64,000 bases of DNA, from the NCBI RefSeq assembly GCF_023701745.1, contig NZ_JAJOZB010000001.1, positions 6,867,001 to 6,931,000 on the forward strand, in the 5' to 3' direction. The notes under the pieces are model-generated. The model saw nothing but the letters and a program-made list of their open reading frames with translations. It did no database searches and was not told the origin of the DNA. Positions 1-9,181 of the stretch are shown in pieces. The stretch is from Streptomyces sp. RKAG293 (lineage in GTDB: Bacteria; Actinomycetota; Actinomycetes; Streptomycetales; Streptomycetaceae). Each line of letters begins with the position of its first letter. Position 1 is the stretch's first letter. The position numbers and the translations under genes were made by a program.

Positions 1-254
1 GCGGCGGCGCCCCGCTCCTCGTCACTGCCGGCCAGCGCCTCGGCGGAGCGCAGCGCGTCCTCCGCCTCGGACCAGCCGTCGAGGGTGAACATGCACCCCT
101 CGACGAGCAGTGCGGCACGGCGCAGCGCCGTGTCCGGGCTGTCGGCGCAGAACGGGGCGAGTATCGCCGCCGCCTCCGCCCAGCAGCCGCGGGCCCTGAG
201 GCGCCACACATCGGGCGTGCCCACCACAGATTCCGGCATGGCGGTATCCGCCAC
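1..254 (-). CDS. Partial hypothetical protein, helical repeat-like (N-terminus only)
   Basis: The gene runs off the left edge, so only about 84 N-terminal residues are visible. They are rich in Ala, Leu and Glu (for example RARGCWAEAAAILAPF and WSEAEDALRSAEALAG) and look like helical hairpins of tetratricopeptide type. I chose GTG at 254 because seven G bases lie just upstream and the frame meets a TAG just before that; ATG at 239 is the alternative. It is divergent from nothing visible and lies downstream of the PucR gene on the same strand. Function is unknown. Confidence 0.5.
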   Translation of the reverse strand, partial: MADTAMPESVVGTPDVWRLRARGCWAEAAAILAPFCADSPDTALRRAALLVEGCMFTLDGWSEAEDALRSAEALAGSDEERGAA

Positions 255-380
255 AACCTACCCCCCCAAGCGCATCGTCGAGCCAAGTGGTCGAAGTCCA
301 GCATGCCGCAGGGGCCCGCGCCAAGAGGGCGGTGATCAATTGCTCCTGATCCGAGTGATCGAGGGTCCGCCGGTACGGCG

Positions 381-2051
381 TCAGCTCATGCGGAGCGCGA
401 GGAAGAAGTCCAACTTGTCTTCCAGACGCGCGAGATCACGCCCGGTCAGTTGCTCGATCCGGCCGATACGGTACCGCAGAGTGTTCACGTGCAGATGCAG
501 CCGGGTTGCGCAGCGGGTCCAGGAGCCGTCGCACTCCAGGAACGCCTCGAGGGTCGGGATGAGCTCGGCGCGGTGCCGCCGGTCGTAGGCGCGCAGCGGA
601 TCGAGCAGCCGCGCGGTGAAGGCGCGGCGGACGTCGTCCGGCACGAAGGGCAGCAGCAGGACGTGCGAGGCGAGCTCCTCGTGCCCGGCCACACAGACCC
701 GCCCGGGGCGGGCGGCGGCGACCCGGCGGGCATGCCGGGCCTCCTCCAGGGCGCCGCGCAGTCCCTCGGCGGAGTGCACGGTGGCGCTGACGCCGATGGT
801 GAGCCGTCCGTCGTCGGCCAGGCCCCGGCTGAGCGGGCCCCGCAGGGTGTCGAGCAGGCCGTCGGCGCGCCAGTCGTCGGTGAAGCCGCCGTCGGACGGG
901 TCGGCGGGCGGCAGCGGTACGAGGGCCATCGCCTCGTCGCCCGCGTGCGCCACCGCGATGCGGTCGGTGGGGTCGGGGCCGATGGCGGCCGGGTCGACCA
1001 GCGCCTCCTCCAGCAGCATCTGGGCGGCCGGTCCCGCGGGCACGTCGCCGCCCGCCCAGTCCACCCGGGCGACGACGACCTGCCAGTGCGGCGCGGCGCC
1101 CAGCCCGGGGACCAGGACGGGCGCGGCGACCCGCAGTCGGGCGGCGATCTCGGCCGGCGGCGAGCCGGCCTGGACCAGTTCCAGCACCTCGTGCGCGAGC
1201 CGGCGGCGCACGGTGCGCGCGGCGTCGTGGCGGTCCCGCTCGACGGCGATCAGCTGGGTGACGCCCTGGAGCAGGTCCAGCCGCTCCGCGGGCCAGTCCC
1301 CGGCGTCGGCGTCGACGGCGAGGAACCAGTCCGAGAGCAGGGTGGCCCGGACATCGGCCGCGGGGGTGGTGCCGCCGGTGCGGATCGGGAAGAGCGAGTA
1401 CGTGCTGGTGGTGCCGCCGGACGCGAGCGACGTGCGGTGCGGGGAGGGCCGGGCGGTGCGCATGGCGGCCAGATGGGCGCCGGCGAGCTCGGCGCGCACC
1501 GCGGTGGGCAGCGGATGCTCAGAACCGGCGATCTGCCGTCCGGTGGCCGACAGCACCCAGGCGCGCAGGTCCAGGTCGGTGCCGAGCAGATCCAGCACGG
1601 CGTCGGGGCCGCCGCCCGCGGGGCCCGACGACATCAGCCGCCGGTGCCGGTCCACGACCGCGGCCAGATCGCCGGCCCGCTCCGTGGAGACCTGCCGGAC
1701 CACGTGCTCGGTGATCGAGGCGAAGGCGACGTTCTCGTCCACGGCGAACAGCGGCAGCCGGTGCCGGAAGCAGGCCGCCACCAGATCGTCGGGGATGGAG
1801 CCCAGCTCGGCCTCGCCCGCCGCGAGTCCCGCTACACCGGCCGAGGCGAGGATTCGTACGAATCGCTCGGAGTCCTCCGCTTCGTGCCGCCAGGCGAGTC
1901 CTGTGAGCACCAGCTCACCGCCCGTGAGATAACGGCTCGGATCGCGGAGATCCGTGGTCATCACGCCACGGACCGTGCGATCCAGCTCGTCCTCACCACC
2001 GAGCAGGCGCAGGCCTAGAACATCGGTGTCCAGCAGTGCGCGCAGCCGCAT
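381..2051 (-). CDS. pucR: PucR-family purine catabolism transcriptional regulator
   Basis: A 556-residue DNA-binding regulator with the architecture of the PucR family. The N-terminal sensory domain spans roughly residues 1-125 (MRLRALLDTDVLGLRLL, YLTGGELVLTG). A middle region of about 300 residues resembles the degenerate GGDEF-like segment of these proteins. A C-terminal HTH_30-type helix-turn-helix occupies about the last 65 residues (HVNTLRYRIGRIEQLTG). It is divergent from the xanthine dehydrogenase operon, as expected for its controller. In Bacillus, PucR activates purine genes; activation here is an inference. No short palindrome common to the other purine promoters of this window was found in the shared 264-bp intergenic region. 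Confidence 0.85.
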   Translation of the reverse strand: MRLRALLDTDVLGLRLLGGEDELDRTVRGVMTTDLRDPSRYLTGGELVLTGLAWRHEAEDSERFVRILASAGVAGLAAGEAELGSIPDDLVAACFRHRLPLFAVDENVAFASITEHVVRQVSTERAGDLAAVVDRHRRLMSSGPAGGGPDAVLDLLGTDLDLRAWVLSATGRQIAGSEHPLPTAVRAELAGAHLAAMRTARPSPHRTSLASGGTTSTYSLFPIRTGGTTPAADVRATLLSDWFLAVDADAGDWPAERLDLLQGVTQLIAVERDRHDAARTVRRRLAHEVLELVQAGSPPAEIAARLRVAAPVLVPGLGAAPHWQVVVARVDWAGGDVPAGPAAQMLLEEALVDPAAIGPDPTDRIAVAHAGDEAMALVPLPPADPSDGGFTDDWRADGLLDTLRGPLSRGLADDGRLTIGVSATVHSAEGLRGALEEARHARRVAAARPGRVCVAGHEELASHVLLLPFVPDDVRRAFTARLLDPLRAYDRRHRAELIPTLEAFLECDGSWTRCATRLHLHVNTLRYRIGRIEQLTGRDLARLEDKLDFFLALRMS

Positions 2052-2315
2052 CGTTGTCGCCTTGTCTCGAACGCTTGCCTGGTCAAAGCCCTACCAGGGT
2101 GGCGCCTGGTTCGTTCCATCGGTGTTGCCGGTCCGATGCCGCGAGGTTTCGGACGGCGCCCTTTCATAGGAATCTACAAGACATGAGTACTGGCCAGCCA
2201 AGTCCTTCATGTTTTCAGTGACTGCACCCGGAAGGGTGGTGGGCCGTGTACTGGGCCCCACGCAGCGTTAACAACACGTGAACAGCCCCGCTCGAGATTC
2301 GAGAAGAGAACCCCC
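2052..2315. promoter_or_regulatory. Divergent pucR / xanthine dehydrogenase control region
   Basis: 264 bases separate the two divergent starts and must hold both promoters. The right half is less GC-rich than its surroundings (around 2160-2290). It holds short symmetric pieces: CCCTACCAGGG near 2091-2101 and CTCGAG-ATTCGAG just before the xdh start. A weak match to the TCAACA-N3-TGTTGA motif (8 of 12 positions) begins near 2269. None is strong enough to name an operator. Confidence 0.35.
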
Positions 2316-3203
2316 ATGGACTTCCTGCGCCCCGCAAGCTGGGAGGAGGCGCTCGCCGCAAAGGCCGAGCACCCCACAGCTGTGCCCATCGCGGGCGGCA
2401 CCGACGTGATGGTCGAGATCAATTTCGACCACCGCCGGCCCGACGTGATGCTGGACCTGAACCGGATCGGTGAGCTGCAGGAGTGGGAGGTGACCGAGGA
2501 GACCGTCCGCCTGGGCGCCTCGGTCCCGTACACCCGGATCATGGAGCACCTGCGCACCGAGCTGCCCGGTCTGGCGCTCGCCGCCCACACCGTCGGCTCC
2601 CCGCAGATCCGCAACCGCGGCAGCGTCGGCGGCAACCTCGGTGCCGCCTCCCCGGCCGGCGACTCGCACCCGGCCCTGCTGGCCGCGGGCGCCGAGGTCG
2701 AGGCCGTCTCCGTCCGCGGTACCCGGCTGATCCCGGTCGAGGAGTTCTACACCGGCGTGAAGCGGAACTCGCTCGCCGCCGATGAACTGATCCGCGCCGT
2801 GCACATCAAGAAGGCCGACGGGCCGCAGCAGTTCTCCAAGGTCGGCACCCGCAACGCGATGGTCATCGCGGTCTGCGCGTTCGGCCTGGCGCTGCACCCC
2901 GAGACCAGGACGGTCAAGACCGGCATCGGCTCGGCCGCTCCCACCCCGCTGCGGGCCCGCGTCGCCGAGGACTTCCTCACCGCCGCGCTCGAAGAGGGCG
3001 GTTTCTGGGAGAACGGCAAGATCATCCCGCCGGCCGTGGCACGGCAGTTCGCGGAGCTGGTCTCCGGGGCCGCCAACCCCATCGACGACGTACGCGGCAC
3101 CGCCTCGTACCGCCGTCACGCGCTGGGCGTCATGGCCCGCCGCACGCTCGGCTGGACCTGGGACGAGTACCGTGGGAACGAGAGGACGCAGTCATGCGCG
3201 TGA
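2316..3203 (+). CDS. Xanthine dehydrogenase, FAD-binding subunit
   Basis: A 295-residue FAD subunit of a molybdenum hydroxylase (the PucC/CoxM type). It carries the two flavin-binding signatures of the family: GGTD at residues 27-30 and RNRGSVGGNLGAASPAGD at 99-116. The C-terminal CO-dehydrogenase-flavoprotein domain follows. It passes electrons from the 2Fe-2S subunit to NAD+ or another acceptor in the cytoplasm. It is first in a run with the Fe-S and Mo subunits, and its stop overlaps the next start by ten bases. The ATG at 2316 follows GAGAAGAGAA as ribosome-binding site. Length is normal for the family. Confidence 0.92.
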   Translation: MDFLRPASWEEALAAKAEHPTAVPIAGGTDVMVEINFDHRRPDVMLDLNRIGELQEWEVTEETVRLGASVPYTRIMEHLRTELPGLALAAHTVGSPQIRNRGSVGGNLGAASPAGDSHPALLAAGAEVEAVSVRGTRLIPVEEFYTGVKRNSLAADELIRAVHIKKADGPQQFSKVGTRNAMVIAVCAFGLALHPETRTVKTGIGSAAPTPLRARVAEDFLTAALEEGGFWENGKIIPPAVARQFAELVSGAANPIDDVRGTASYRRHALGVMARRTLGWTWDEYRGNERTQSCA

Positions 3204-3799
3204 CCTTCAATGTCAACGGCCGCCCGCAGGAGGCCGACGACGTCTGGGAAGGCGAGAGCCTTCTCTACGTCCTCCGCGAGCGCATGGGACTCCCGGGCTC
3301 GAAGAACGCCTGTGAGCAGGGCGAGTGCGGCTCCTGCACGGTCCGCCTCGACGGTGTGCCGGTGTGTGCGTGCCTGGTGGCCGCCGCTCAGGTCCAGGAC
3401 CGCGATGTCGTGACCGTGGAGGGCCTGGCGGACTACGCCAAGGACCGCGCGGCCGGCCGCTGCGGGACCGGCGCCTGCGGCACCCCGCTCGGCGAGGCCC
3501 AGAAGTGGGCCGCCAAGCCGGCCGACGGGCAGACCGGTGAGAGCACCGAGTCCGGGGACCTGTCCCCGATCCAGGAGGCGTTCATCGACGCCGGCGCGGT
3601 GCAGTGCGGTTTCTGCACCCCCGGCCTCCTCGTCGCCGCCGACGAACTGCTGGAGCGCAACCCGTCCCCGTCCGACCAGGACATCCGCGAGGCGCTCTCG
3701 GGCAACCTGTGCCGTTGCACCGGCTACGAGAAGATCCTCGACGCGGTCCGCCTCGCGGCAGCGCGCGGCGAGTCCGTCACCGCCGGAGAGGGCGTCTGA
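3194..3799 (+). CDS. Xanthine dehydrogenase, 2Fe-2S subunit
   Basis: A 201-residue iron-sulfur subunit (PucE/CoxS type). The plant-ferredoxin-like N-domain has C40, C45, C48 and C60 for one cluster. The helical C-domain has C138, C141, C173 and C175 for the second (QCGFCTPG and NLCRCTGYEK). Relatives are usually near 160 residues; this one is longer because of an insertion at about 85-125. The insertion brings two further cysteines, C90 and C95, in RCGTGACGTP, whose role is unknown. The start overlaps the upstream FAD-subunit gene, and the Mo-subunit gene follows two bases after the stop. Confidence 0.92.
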   Translation: MRVTFNVNGRPQEADDVWEGESLLYVLRERMGLPGSKNACEQGECGSCTVRLDGVPVCACLVAAAQVQDRDVVTVEGLADYAKDRAAGRCGTGACGTPLGEAQKWAAKPADGQTGESTESGDLSPIQEAFIDAGAVQCGFCTPGLLVAADELLERNPSPSDQDIREALSGNLCRCTGYEKILDAVRLAAARGESVTAGEGV

Positions 3800-3801
3800 C
3801 C

Positions 3802-6189
3802 ATGGGCGTTACCCGTAATCCCACGAACATCACCCAGGGCAGCAAGACCAAGGGCGGCCTCGGCGAGTCCACGCTGCGCCCGGACGGCACCCTGAAGGTC
3901 ACCGGTGAGTTCGCCTACTCCTCGGACATGTGGCACGAGGACATGCTGTGGGGCTTCACGCTCCGCAGCCCGCACGCCCACGCGAAGATCCTGTCGATCG
4001 ACACCGGCGAGGCGCTCGCCACCTCCGGCGTCTACGCGATCATGACCCATGACGACCTGCCCGCCTTCACCAAGTACGGGCTGGAGTACAAGGACACCCC
4101 GGTCCTCGCCGACGGCGTCGTGCGCTACCACGGTGAGCCGATCGCGATCATCGCCGCCGACCACCCGGAGACCGCGCGCCGCGCGGCCGCCAAGATCAAG
4201 GTCGAGTTCGAGCTGCTGCCGCTGGTCATCGACGAGGAGACGGCGCTCGCGGACGGTGCGCCGATCCTGCACCCGAACCGCGACGACCACCACGCCGGCC
4301 ACGTCACGCACCCGAACATCGTGCACCGCCAGCCGATCATCCGCGGCGACGCGAACGAGGCCGCCCAGCGCGCCGACATCGTCATCAGCGGTGAGTACGA
4401 GGTCGGCATGCAGGACCAGGCCTTCCTCGGCCCGGAGTCCGGCCTGGCCGTGCCCGCCGAGGACGGCGGCGTCGATCTGTACATCGCCACCCAGTGGCTG
4501 CACTCGGACCTCGGCCAGCTCGGCCCGGTCCTCGGTCTGCCCGAGGACAAGATCCGTATGACGCTGTCCGGCGTCGGCGGCGCGTTCGGCGGCCGTGAGG
4601 ACCTGTCGATGCAGGCCCACGCGTGCCTGCTGGCGCTCCGCACCGGCAAGCCGGTCAAGATCGTCTACAACCGTTTCGAGTCCTTCTTCGGCCATGTGCA
4701 CCGCCACCCGGCGAAGCTCTGGTACGAGCACGGTGTCACCAGCGAAGGCAAGATCACGCACATGAAGTGCCGGATCGTGCTGGACGGCGGCGCCTACGCC
4801 TCGGCCTCCCCGGCCGTCGTCGGCAACGCCTCCTCGCTGGCGGTCGGCCCGTACGTGATCGACGACGTCGAGATCGAGGCCGTCGCGCTCTACACCAACA
4901 ACCCGCCCTGCGGCGCGATGCGCGGCTTCGGCGCGGTCCAGGCGTGCTTCGCCTACGAGGCGCAGATGGACAAGCTCGCCGCCGCGCTCGACATGGACGC
5001 GGTCGAGTTCCGTCAGCTCAACGCCATGAGCCAGGGCACGATCATGCCGACCGGCCAGCCGGTCGACTCCCCGGCCCCGGTCGCCGAACTGCTGCGCCGC
5101 GTCAAGGCGCTGCCGATGCCGCCCGAGCAGCAGTGGCTGGCCGGCGACTCCGCCGGCCGGAGCACCGATGTCCGCGCGCTGCCCGGCGGTCTGTCGAACA
5201 CCACCCACGGCGAAGGTGTCGTGCGCGGGGTCGGCTACGCGGTCGGCATCAAGAACGTCGGCTTCTCCGAGGGCTTCGACGACTACTCCACCGCCCGTGT
5301 GCGGCTGGAGGTCATCAACGGCGAACCGGTCGCCATGGTGCACACCGCGATGGCCGAGGTCGGCCAGGGCGGCGTCACCGTGCACGCCCAGATCGCCCGC
5401 ACCGAACTCGGCGTCGCGCAGGTGACGATCCACCCCGCCGACACCCAGGTCGGCTCCGCCGGCTCCACGTCCGCCTCCCGGCAGACGTATGTGACCGGCG
5501 GCGCGGTGAAGAACTCCTGCGAGGCCGTCCGCGAGAAGGTCCTGGAGCTCGGCCGCGCCAGGTTCGGCAGCTACCACCCCGCGTGGGCCACCGCCGAACT
5601 CCTCCTGGAGGGCGGCAAGGTCGTCACCGACGGCGGCGAGGTGCTCGCCGATCTGGTGGACGTCATCGAGGGCGAGACCATCGATCTCGAGCTGGAGTGG
5701 CGGCACCGTCCGACCCAGGCGTTCGACCTGGTCACCGGGCAGGGCCACGGTCACGTCCAATACTCCTTCTGCGCCCACCGCGCGGTCGTCGAGGTCGACA
5801 CCGAGCTGGGCCTGGTCAAGGTCATCGAGCTGGCCGCGGCCCAGGACGTCGGCAAGGCGCTCAACCCGCTGTCGGTCGTCGGCCAGATCCAGGGCGGCAC
5901 CACCCAGGGCCTCGGCCTGGCCGTCATGGAAGAGATCATCGTCGACAAGAACGCGAAGGTACGGAACCCGTCCTTCACCGACTACCTGATCCCCACCATC
6001 CTCGACACGCCGACCATCCCGGTCGACGTGCTGGAACTCGCCGACGAGCACGCCCCGTACGGGCTCCGCGGCATCGGTGAGGCCCCGACCCTCTCCTCCA
6101 CGCCCGCCGTCGTCGCCGCCATCCGCGCCGCGACCGGTCTGGCACTCAAGCGCGTACCGGTCAGGCCCGAACACCTCACCGGCACGTGA
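3802..6189 (+). CDS. Xanthine dehydrogenase, molybdopterin-binding subunit
   Basis: A 795-residue catalytic subunit that hydroxylates hypoxanthine and xanthine to urate at a Mo-pterin centre. Family motifs are present in order: GGAFGGRED near residue 260, NNPPCGAMRGFGA near 365-377, and the C-terminal GIGEAPTL with the predicted catalytic base E760. I start at ATG 3802 because it lies directly after the Fe-S subunit stop and gives the standard N-terminus; a longer open frame upstream is not needed. It is the last dehydrogenase subunit before a strong hairpin terminator. A long open frame antisense to it is a GC artefact. Confidence 0.93.
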   Translation: MGVTRNPTNITQGSKTKGGLGESTLRPDGTLKVTGEFAYSSDMWHEDMLWGFTLRSPHAHAKILSIDTGEALATSGVYAIMTHDDLPAFTKYGLEYKDTPVLADGVVRYHGEPIAIIAADHPETARRAAAKIKVEFELLPLVIDEETALADGAPILHPNRDDHHAGHVTHPNIVHRQPIIRGDANEAAQRADIVISGEYEVGMQDQAFLGPESGLAVPAEDGGVDLYIATQWLHSDLGQLGPVLGLPEDKIRMTLSGVGGAFGGREDLSMQAHACLLALRTGKPVKIVYNRFESFFGHVHRHPAKLWYEHGVTSEGKITHMKCRIVLDGGAYASASPAVVGNASSLAVGPYVIDDVEIEAVALYTNNPPCGAMRGFGAVQACFAYEAQMDKLAAALDMDAVEFRQLNAMSQGTIMPTGQPVDSPAPVAELLRRVKALPMPPEQQWLAGDSAGRSTDVRALPGGLSNTTHGEGVVRGVGYAVGIKNVGFSEGFDDYSTARVRLEVINGEPVAMVHTAMAEVGQGGVTVHAQIARTELGVAQVTIHPADTQVGSAGSTSASRQTYVTGGAVKNSCEAVREKVLELGRARFGSYHPAWATAELLLEGGKVVTDGGEVLADLVDVIEGETIDLELEWRHRPTQAFDLVTGQGHGHVQYSFCAHRAVVEVDTELGLVKVIELAAAQDVGKALNPLSVVGQIQGGTTQGLGLAVMEEIIVDKNAKVRNPSFTDYLIPTILDTPTIPVDVLELADEHAPYGLRGIGEAPTLSSTPAVVAAIRAATGLALKRVPVRPEHLTGT

Positions 6190-6195
6190 CGACCT

Positions 6196-6235
6196 CCGGA
6201 CGGGGTGGGGGAATGACGAACCCCGCCCCGTCCGG
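6196..6235 (+). terminator. Hairpin terminator after the xanthine dehydrogenase subunits
   Basis: A 15-bp stem (6196-6210 with 6221-6235, one wobble pair) with loop GAATGACGAA. It begins seven bases after the Mo-subunit stop. No T-tract follows, as is usual in Streptomyces. Confidence 0.8.
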
Positions 6236-6425
6236 GGCCACCGAGGCGCCACCAACCGGCCTCCGTGGCAACGGCACCCCGACCGGACCGGCCGCACCCG
6301 CGGCCGCCGGCCGGACGCCGTTCCGGCCCGTGCCCGGCTCCCGCCGCGCGCACCGGCCACCCCGCTCCACCCCGTTCGCCTCGGGCCGTCCCCCGGGTCG
6401 TGCAGCCATAGCAGCATCCCAAAAT

Positions 6426-6442
6426 CCGCACACCATGTGCGG
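6426..6442. promoter_or_regulatory. Inverted repeat before the purine permease
   Basis: CCGCAC at 6426-6431 and GTGCGG at 6437-6442 form a 17-bp palindrome, about 30 bases before the permease start. It could be an operator or a leader hairpin. It does not match the other palindromes in this window. Confidence 0.35.
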
Positions 6443-6472
6443 GTGTCCCATTGAACCTTGGGAGTCGGCACC

Positions 6473-7939
6473 ATGACCCAAACCCCTGTAGAGCTGAAGA
6501 CCACGGCGGAGGACGCGGGCGCGGGCTCGCGCCCACCGGCCGGCCGATCCTGGCTCGACCGGTACTTCCACATCTCCGAAAGAGAGTCGACGATCCCCCG
6601 CGAGGTCCGCGGCGGCATCACGACCTTCATGGCGATGTGCTACATCCTGCTCCTCAACCCCCTTCTGCTCTCCGGCCCGGACGCCAGCGGGCACAAGCTC
6701 AGCCATGCGGGACTGATCACCGCGACGGCCCTCGCCGCGGCGGTCTCCACCCTGCTGATGGGCTTCCTCGGCAAGGTTCCGCTCGCCCTCGCCGCGGGAC
6801 TGAGCGTCTCCGGTGTACTGGCCACCCAGGTGGCCCCCAACATGACGTGGCCGCAGGCCATGGGCATGTGCGTGATCTACGGCGTCATCATCGTGCTGCT
6901 GGTGGTGACCGGGCTCCGCGAGATCGTCATGAACGCGATACCGCTGGCCCTGAAGCACGGCATCACCATCGGCATCGGCATGTTCATCGCCCTCATCGGC
7001 CTGGTGAACGCCGGCTTCGTCGGCAAGGGTGACGTGAAGGGCACCGCCCCGGTCACCCTCGGCATCGGCGGACAGCTCTCCGGCTGGCCGGTCCTGCTCT
7101 TCTGCGTCACGCTGCTCCTGATCTTCATGCTGCAGGCCCGCAACATCCCCGGCGCGATCCTGATCGGCATCGTCGTCGGCACGATCCTCTCGGTCGTGGT
7201 CAACTCCGTCGGCGGCCTGACCGACCAGGACTGGGGCGGTGCGGCCCCGAAGCTGCACGGCAGCGCGGTCTCCATGCCCGACTTCGGACTCTTCGGACAC
7301 GTCGAGTTCGGCGGCTGGGGCTCCATCGGCGGCATGACCGTCGGCGTCATCGTCTTCACCCTGGTGCTGGCCGGCTTCTTCGACGCGATGGCCACCATCA
7401 TCGGCGTCGGCACCGAGGCCAAGCTCGCCGACGAGCAGGGCCGGATGCCCGGCCTCAGCAAGGCACTGTTCATCGACGGTGCGGGCGGTGCGATCGGCGG
7501 CGTCGCCGGCGCCTCCGGCCAGACGGTCTTCATCGAGTCGGCCACCGGAGTCGGCGAGGGCGCCCGCACGGGTCTGTCCAGCGTCGTCACCGGTCTGCTC
7601 TTCGCGGCCGGCCTGTTCTTCACCCCGCTGGCCCAGATCGTCCCGGGCCAGGTCGCGGCCGCGGCGCTGGTCGTCATCGGCGCGATGATGATGAGCAACG
7701 CCCGGCACGTGGACTGGTCGGACCGCTCGGTCTCGGTCCCGGTCTTCCTGACCGTGGCCCTCATGCCCTTCACGTACTCCATCACCGCAGGTGTCGCCGC
7801 GGGCGTCATCTCCTACACCGCCATCAAGGCGGCGCAGGGCAAGTGGCGTGAGCCCGGCCTCTTCATGTGGGTGCTCACGGCGGTGTTCTTCGTCTTCTTC
7901 GCTCTCCACCCCATCGAGAGCTGGCTCGGCGTCAAGTAG
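6473..7939 (+). CDS. NCS2/AzgA-type purine permease
   Basis: A 488-residue polytopic membrane protein with about twelve hydrophobic segments. The N-terminus has RYFHISERESTIPREVRGG followed by the first membrane helix (TTFMAMCYILLLNPLLL), typical of AzgA-like adenine, guanine and hypoxanthine permeases. The conserved GFFDAMATIIGVG segment lies near residue 300. ATG 6473 is preceded by GGAG at proper spacing; TTG 6458 is less likely. It lies between the dehydrogenase subunits and the maturation factor XdhC, which points to purine import. It belongs to a different branch from the second permease in this window (43955). Confidence 0.85.
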   Translation: MTQTPVELKTTAEDAGAGSRPPAGRSWLDRYFHISERESTIPREVRGGITTFMAMCYILLLNPLLLSGPDASGHKLSHAGLITATALAAAVSTLLMGFLGKVPLALAAGLSVSGVLATQVAPNMTWPQAMGMCVIYGVIIVLLVVTGLREIVMNAIPLALKHGITIGIGMFIALIGLVNAGFVGKGDVKGTAPVTLGIGGQLSGWPVLLFCVTLLLIFMLQARNIPGAILIGIVVGTILSVVVNSVGGLTDQDWGGAAPKLHGSAVSMPDFGLFGHVEFGGWGSIGGMTVGVIVFTLVLAGFFDAMATIIGVGTEAKLADEQGRMPGLSKALFIDGAGGAIGGVAGASGQTVFIESATGVGEGARTGLSSVVTGLLFAAGLFFTPLAQIVPGQVAAAALVVIGAMMMSNARHVDWSDRSVSVPVFLTVALMPFTYSITAGVAAGVISYTAIKAAQGKWREPGLFMWVLTAVFFVFFALHPIESWLGVK

Positions 7940-7953
7940 AGGAGCTGTTCACC

Positions 7954-9120
7954 ATGCTGGACATCGCTGACGAGCTGCACCGCTGGTGCCGCCAGGGGCG
8001 TCCGTTCGCCGTCGCGACCGTGGTCGCGGTGGGCGGAAGCGCTCCCCGGCAGCCCGGTGCCGCGCTCGCCGTCGATTCCGACGGCACCGCGATCGGCAGC
8101 GTGTCCGGAGGGTGTGTCGAAGGAGCTGTCTACGAGCTCTGCAAGGAAGCGCTGGAGTCAGGGGACTCGGCGGAGCCCGTGCTCCAGCGCTTCGGATACT
8201 CGGACGACGATGCGTTCGCCGTGGGACTCACCTGCGGCGGCGTCATAGACATCTTCGTCCAGCGAGTGGACCCCGGCGTGCGGCCGGAGTTCACGGCGGC
8301 CCTGGCCGCCGCCGCAGCGGGAGAGACGGCCGCGGTGGCCAGGATCGTCGAGGGACCGGCCGAACTGCTCGGCCGGGCCCTGGCCCTGCGGGCCGACGGA
8401 CGGTACGCGGGCAGCCTCGGCGACCCCGAGCGGGACCGCACGGCGGCGGCCGAGGCCCACGCCCTGCTGGAGGCGGGCCGGACCGGCACCATCGGGATCG
8501 GCGCGGACGGCAGCCGCTGCGGCGAACCCCTCACCCTGCTTGTCGAGTCCAGCGTGCCGGCGCCCCGCATGATCGTCTTCGGTGCGATCGACTTCGCCGG
8601 CGCCGTCGTCAAGGTCGGCAAGTTCCTCGGCTACGAGGTGACGCTCTGCGACGCACGCCCCGTCTTCGCTACCCGCGCGCGCTTCCCGGAGGCCGACGAG
8701 GTCATCGTCGACTGGCCGCACCGCTACCTGGACGAGACCACCGCCGCGGGACGCGTCGACGGCCGTACGGTCATCTGCGTACTGACCCACGACGCCAAGT
8801 TCGACGTACCGCTGCTGGAGCGGGCCCTGAAGCTTCCCATCGCCTTCGTCGGCGCCATGGGCTCACGCCGCACCCACCTGGACCGCCTGGAGCGGCTGCG
8901 GGAGGTCGGCGTCACCGAGCTCGAACTGGCCAGGCTGCGCTCGCCGATCGGCCTCGACCTCGGTGCCCGGACGCCCGAGGAGACCGCGCTGTCCATCGCC
9001 GCGGAGATCGTCGCCCACCGGCGCGGCGGCAGCGGCGTCCCGCTGACCGGAGCGCACACCCCGATCCATCACGAGGCCGAACCCCCGATAGCCCGGCGGG
9101 TCGGCTCCTCCGCGGCATAG
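7954..9120 (+). CDS. xdhC: XdhC/CoxI-family xanthine dehydrogenase maturation factor
   Basis: A 388-residue protein that in this family binds molybdenum cofactor, promotes its sulfuration and inserts it into the Mo subunit. The N-terminal XdhC/CoxI domain shows GGSAPRQPG near residue 27 and SVSGGCVEG near 50. The C-terminal Rossmann-like domain shows FGAIDFAGAVVKVGK near 208-222 and VGAMGSRRTHLDRL near 298. It starts 14 bases after the permease stop, with AGAGGAG as ribosome-binding site, so the two are likely one transcript. A short hairpin follows the stop. Confidence 0.9.
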   Translation: MLDIADELHRWCRQGRPFAVATVVAVGGSAPRQPGAALAVDSDGTAIGSVSGGCVEGAVYELCKEALESGDSAEPVLQRFGYSDDDAFAVGLTCGGVIDIFVQRVDPGVRPEFTAALAAAAAGETAAVARIVEGPAELLGRALALRADGRYAGSLGDPERDRTAAAEAHALLEAGRTGTIGIGADGSRCGEPLTLLVESSVPAPRMIVFGAIDFAGAVVKVGKFLGYEVTLCDARPVFATRARFPEADEVIVDWPHRYLDETTAAGRVDGRTVICVLTHDAKFDVPLLERALKLPIAFVGAMGSRRTHLDRLERLREVGVTELELARLRSPIGLDLGARTPEETALSIAAEIVAHRRGGSGVPLTGAHTPIHHEAEPPIARRVGSSAA

Positions 9121-9138
9121 CGCCTGCTCGCGTCGTCG

Positions 9139-9161
9139 TTGCGGACCGGAACCGTCCGCAA
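9139..9161 (+). terminator. Hairpin after xdhC
   Basis: A perfect 8-bp stem TTGCGGAC / GTCCGCAA with a 7-base loop, 18 bases after the xdhC stop. It is a plausible terminator for the xdh transcript. Confidence 0.5.
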
Positions 9162-9181
9162 GGCGTCGTAGCGTGGGCGCC

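Noticed and set aside
2160..2290. AllR- or TCAACA-type operator in the pucR-xdh intergenic region
   Set aside because: The best match keeps only 8 of 12 arm positions. I found no TTCCG-N5-CGGAA copy, so xanthine dehydrogenase seems to be outside both motif networks.
3724..6630. Very long (968-codon) open frame antisense to the xanthine dehydrogenase Mo subunit
   Set aside because: High GC leaves few stop codons in shadow frames. The translation is low-complexity Gly/Arg/Asp-rich, and the sense gene is certain.
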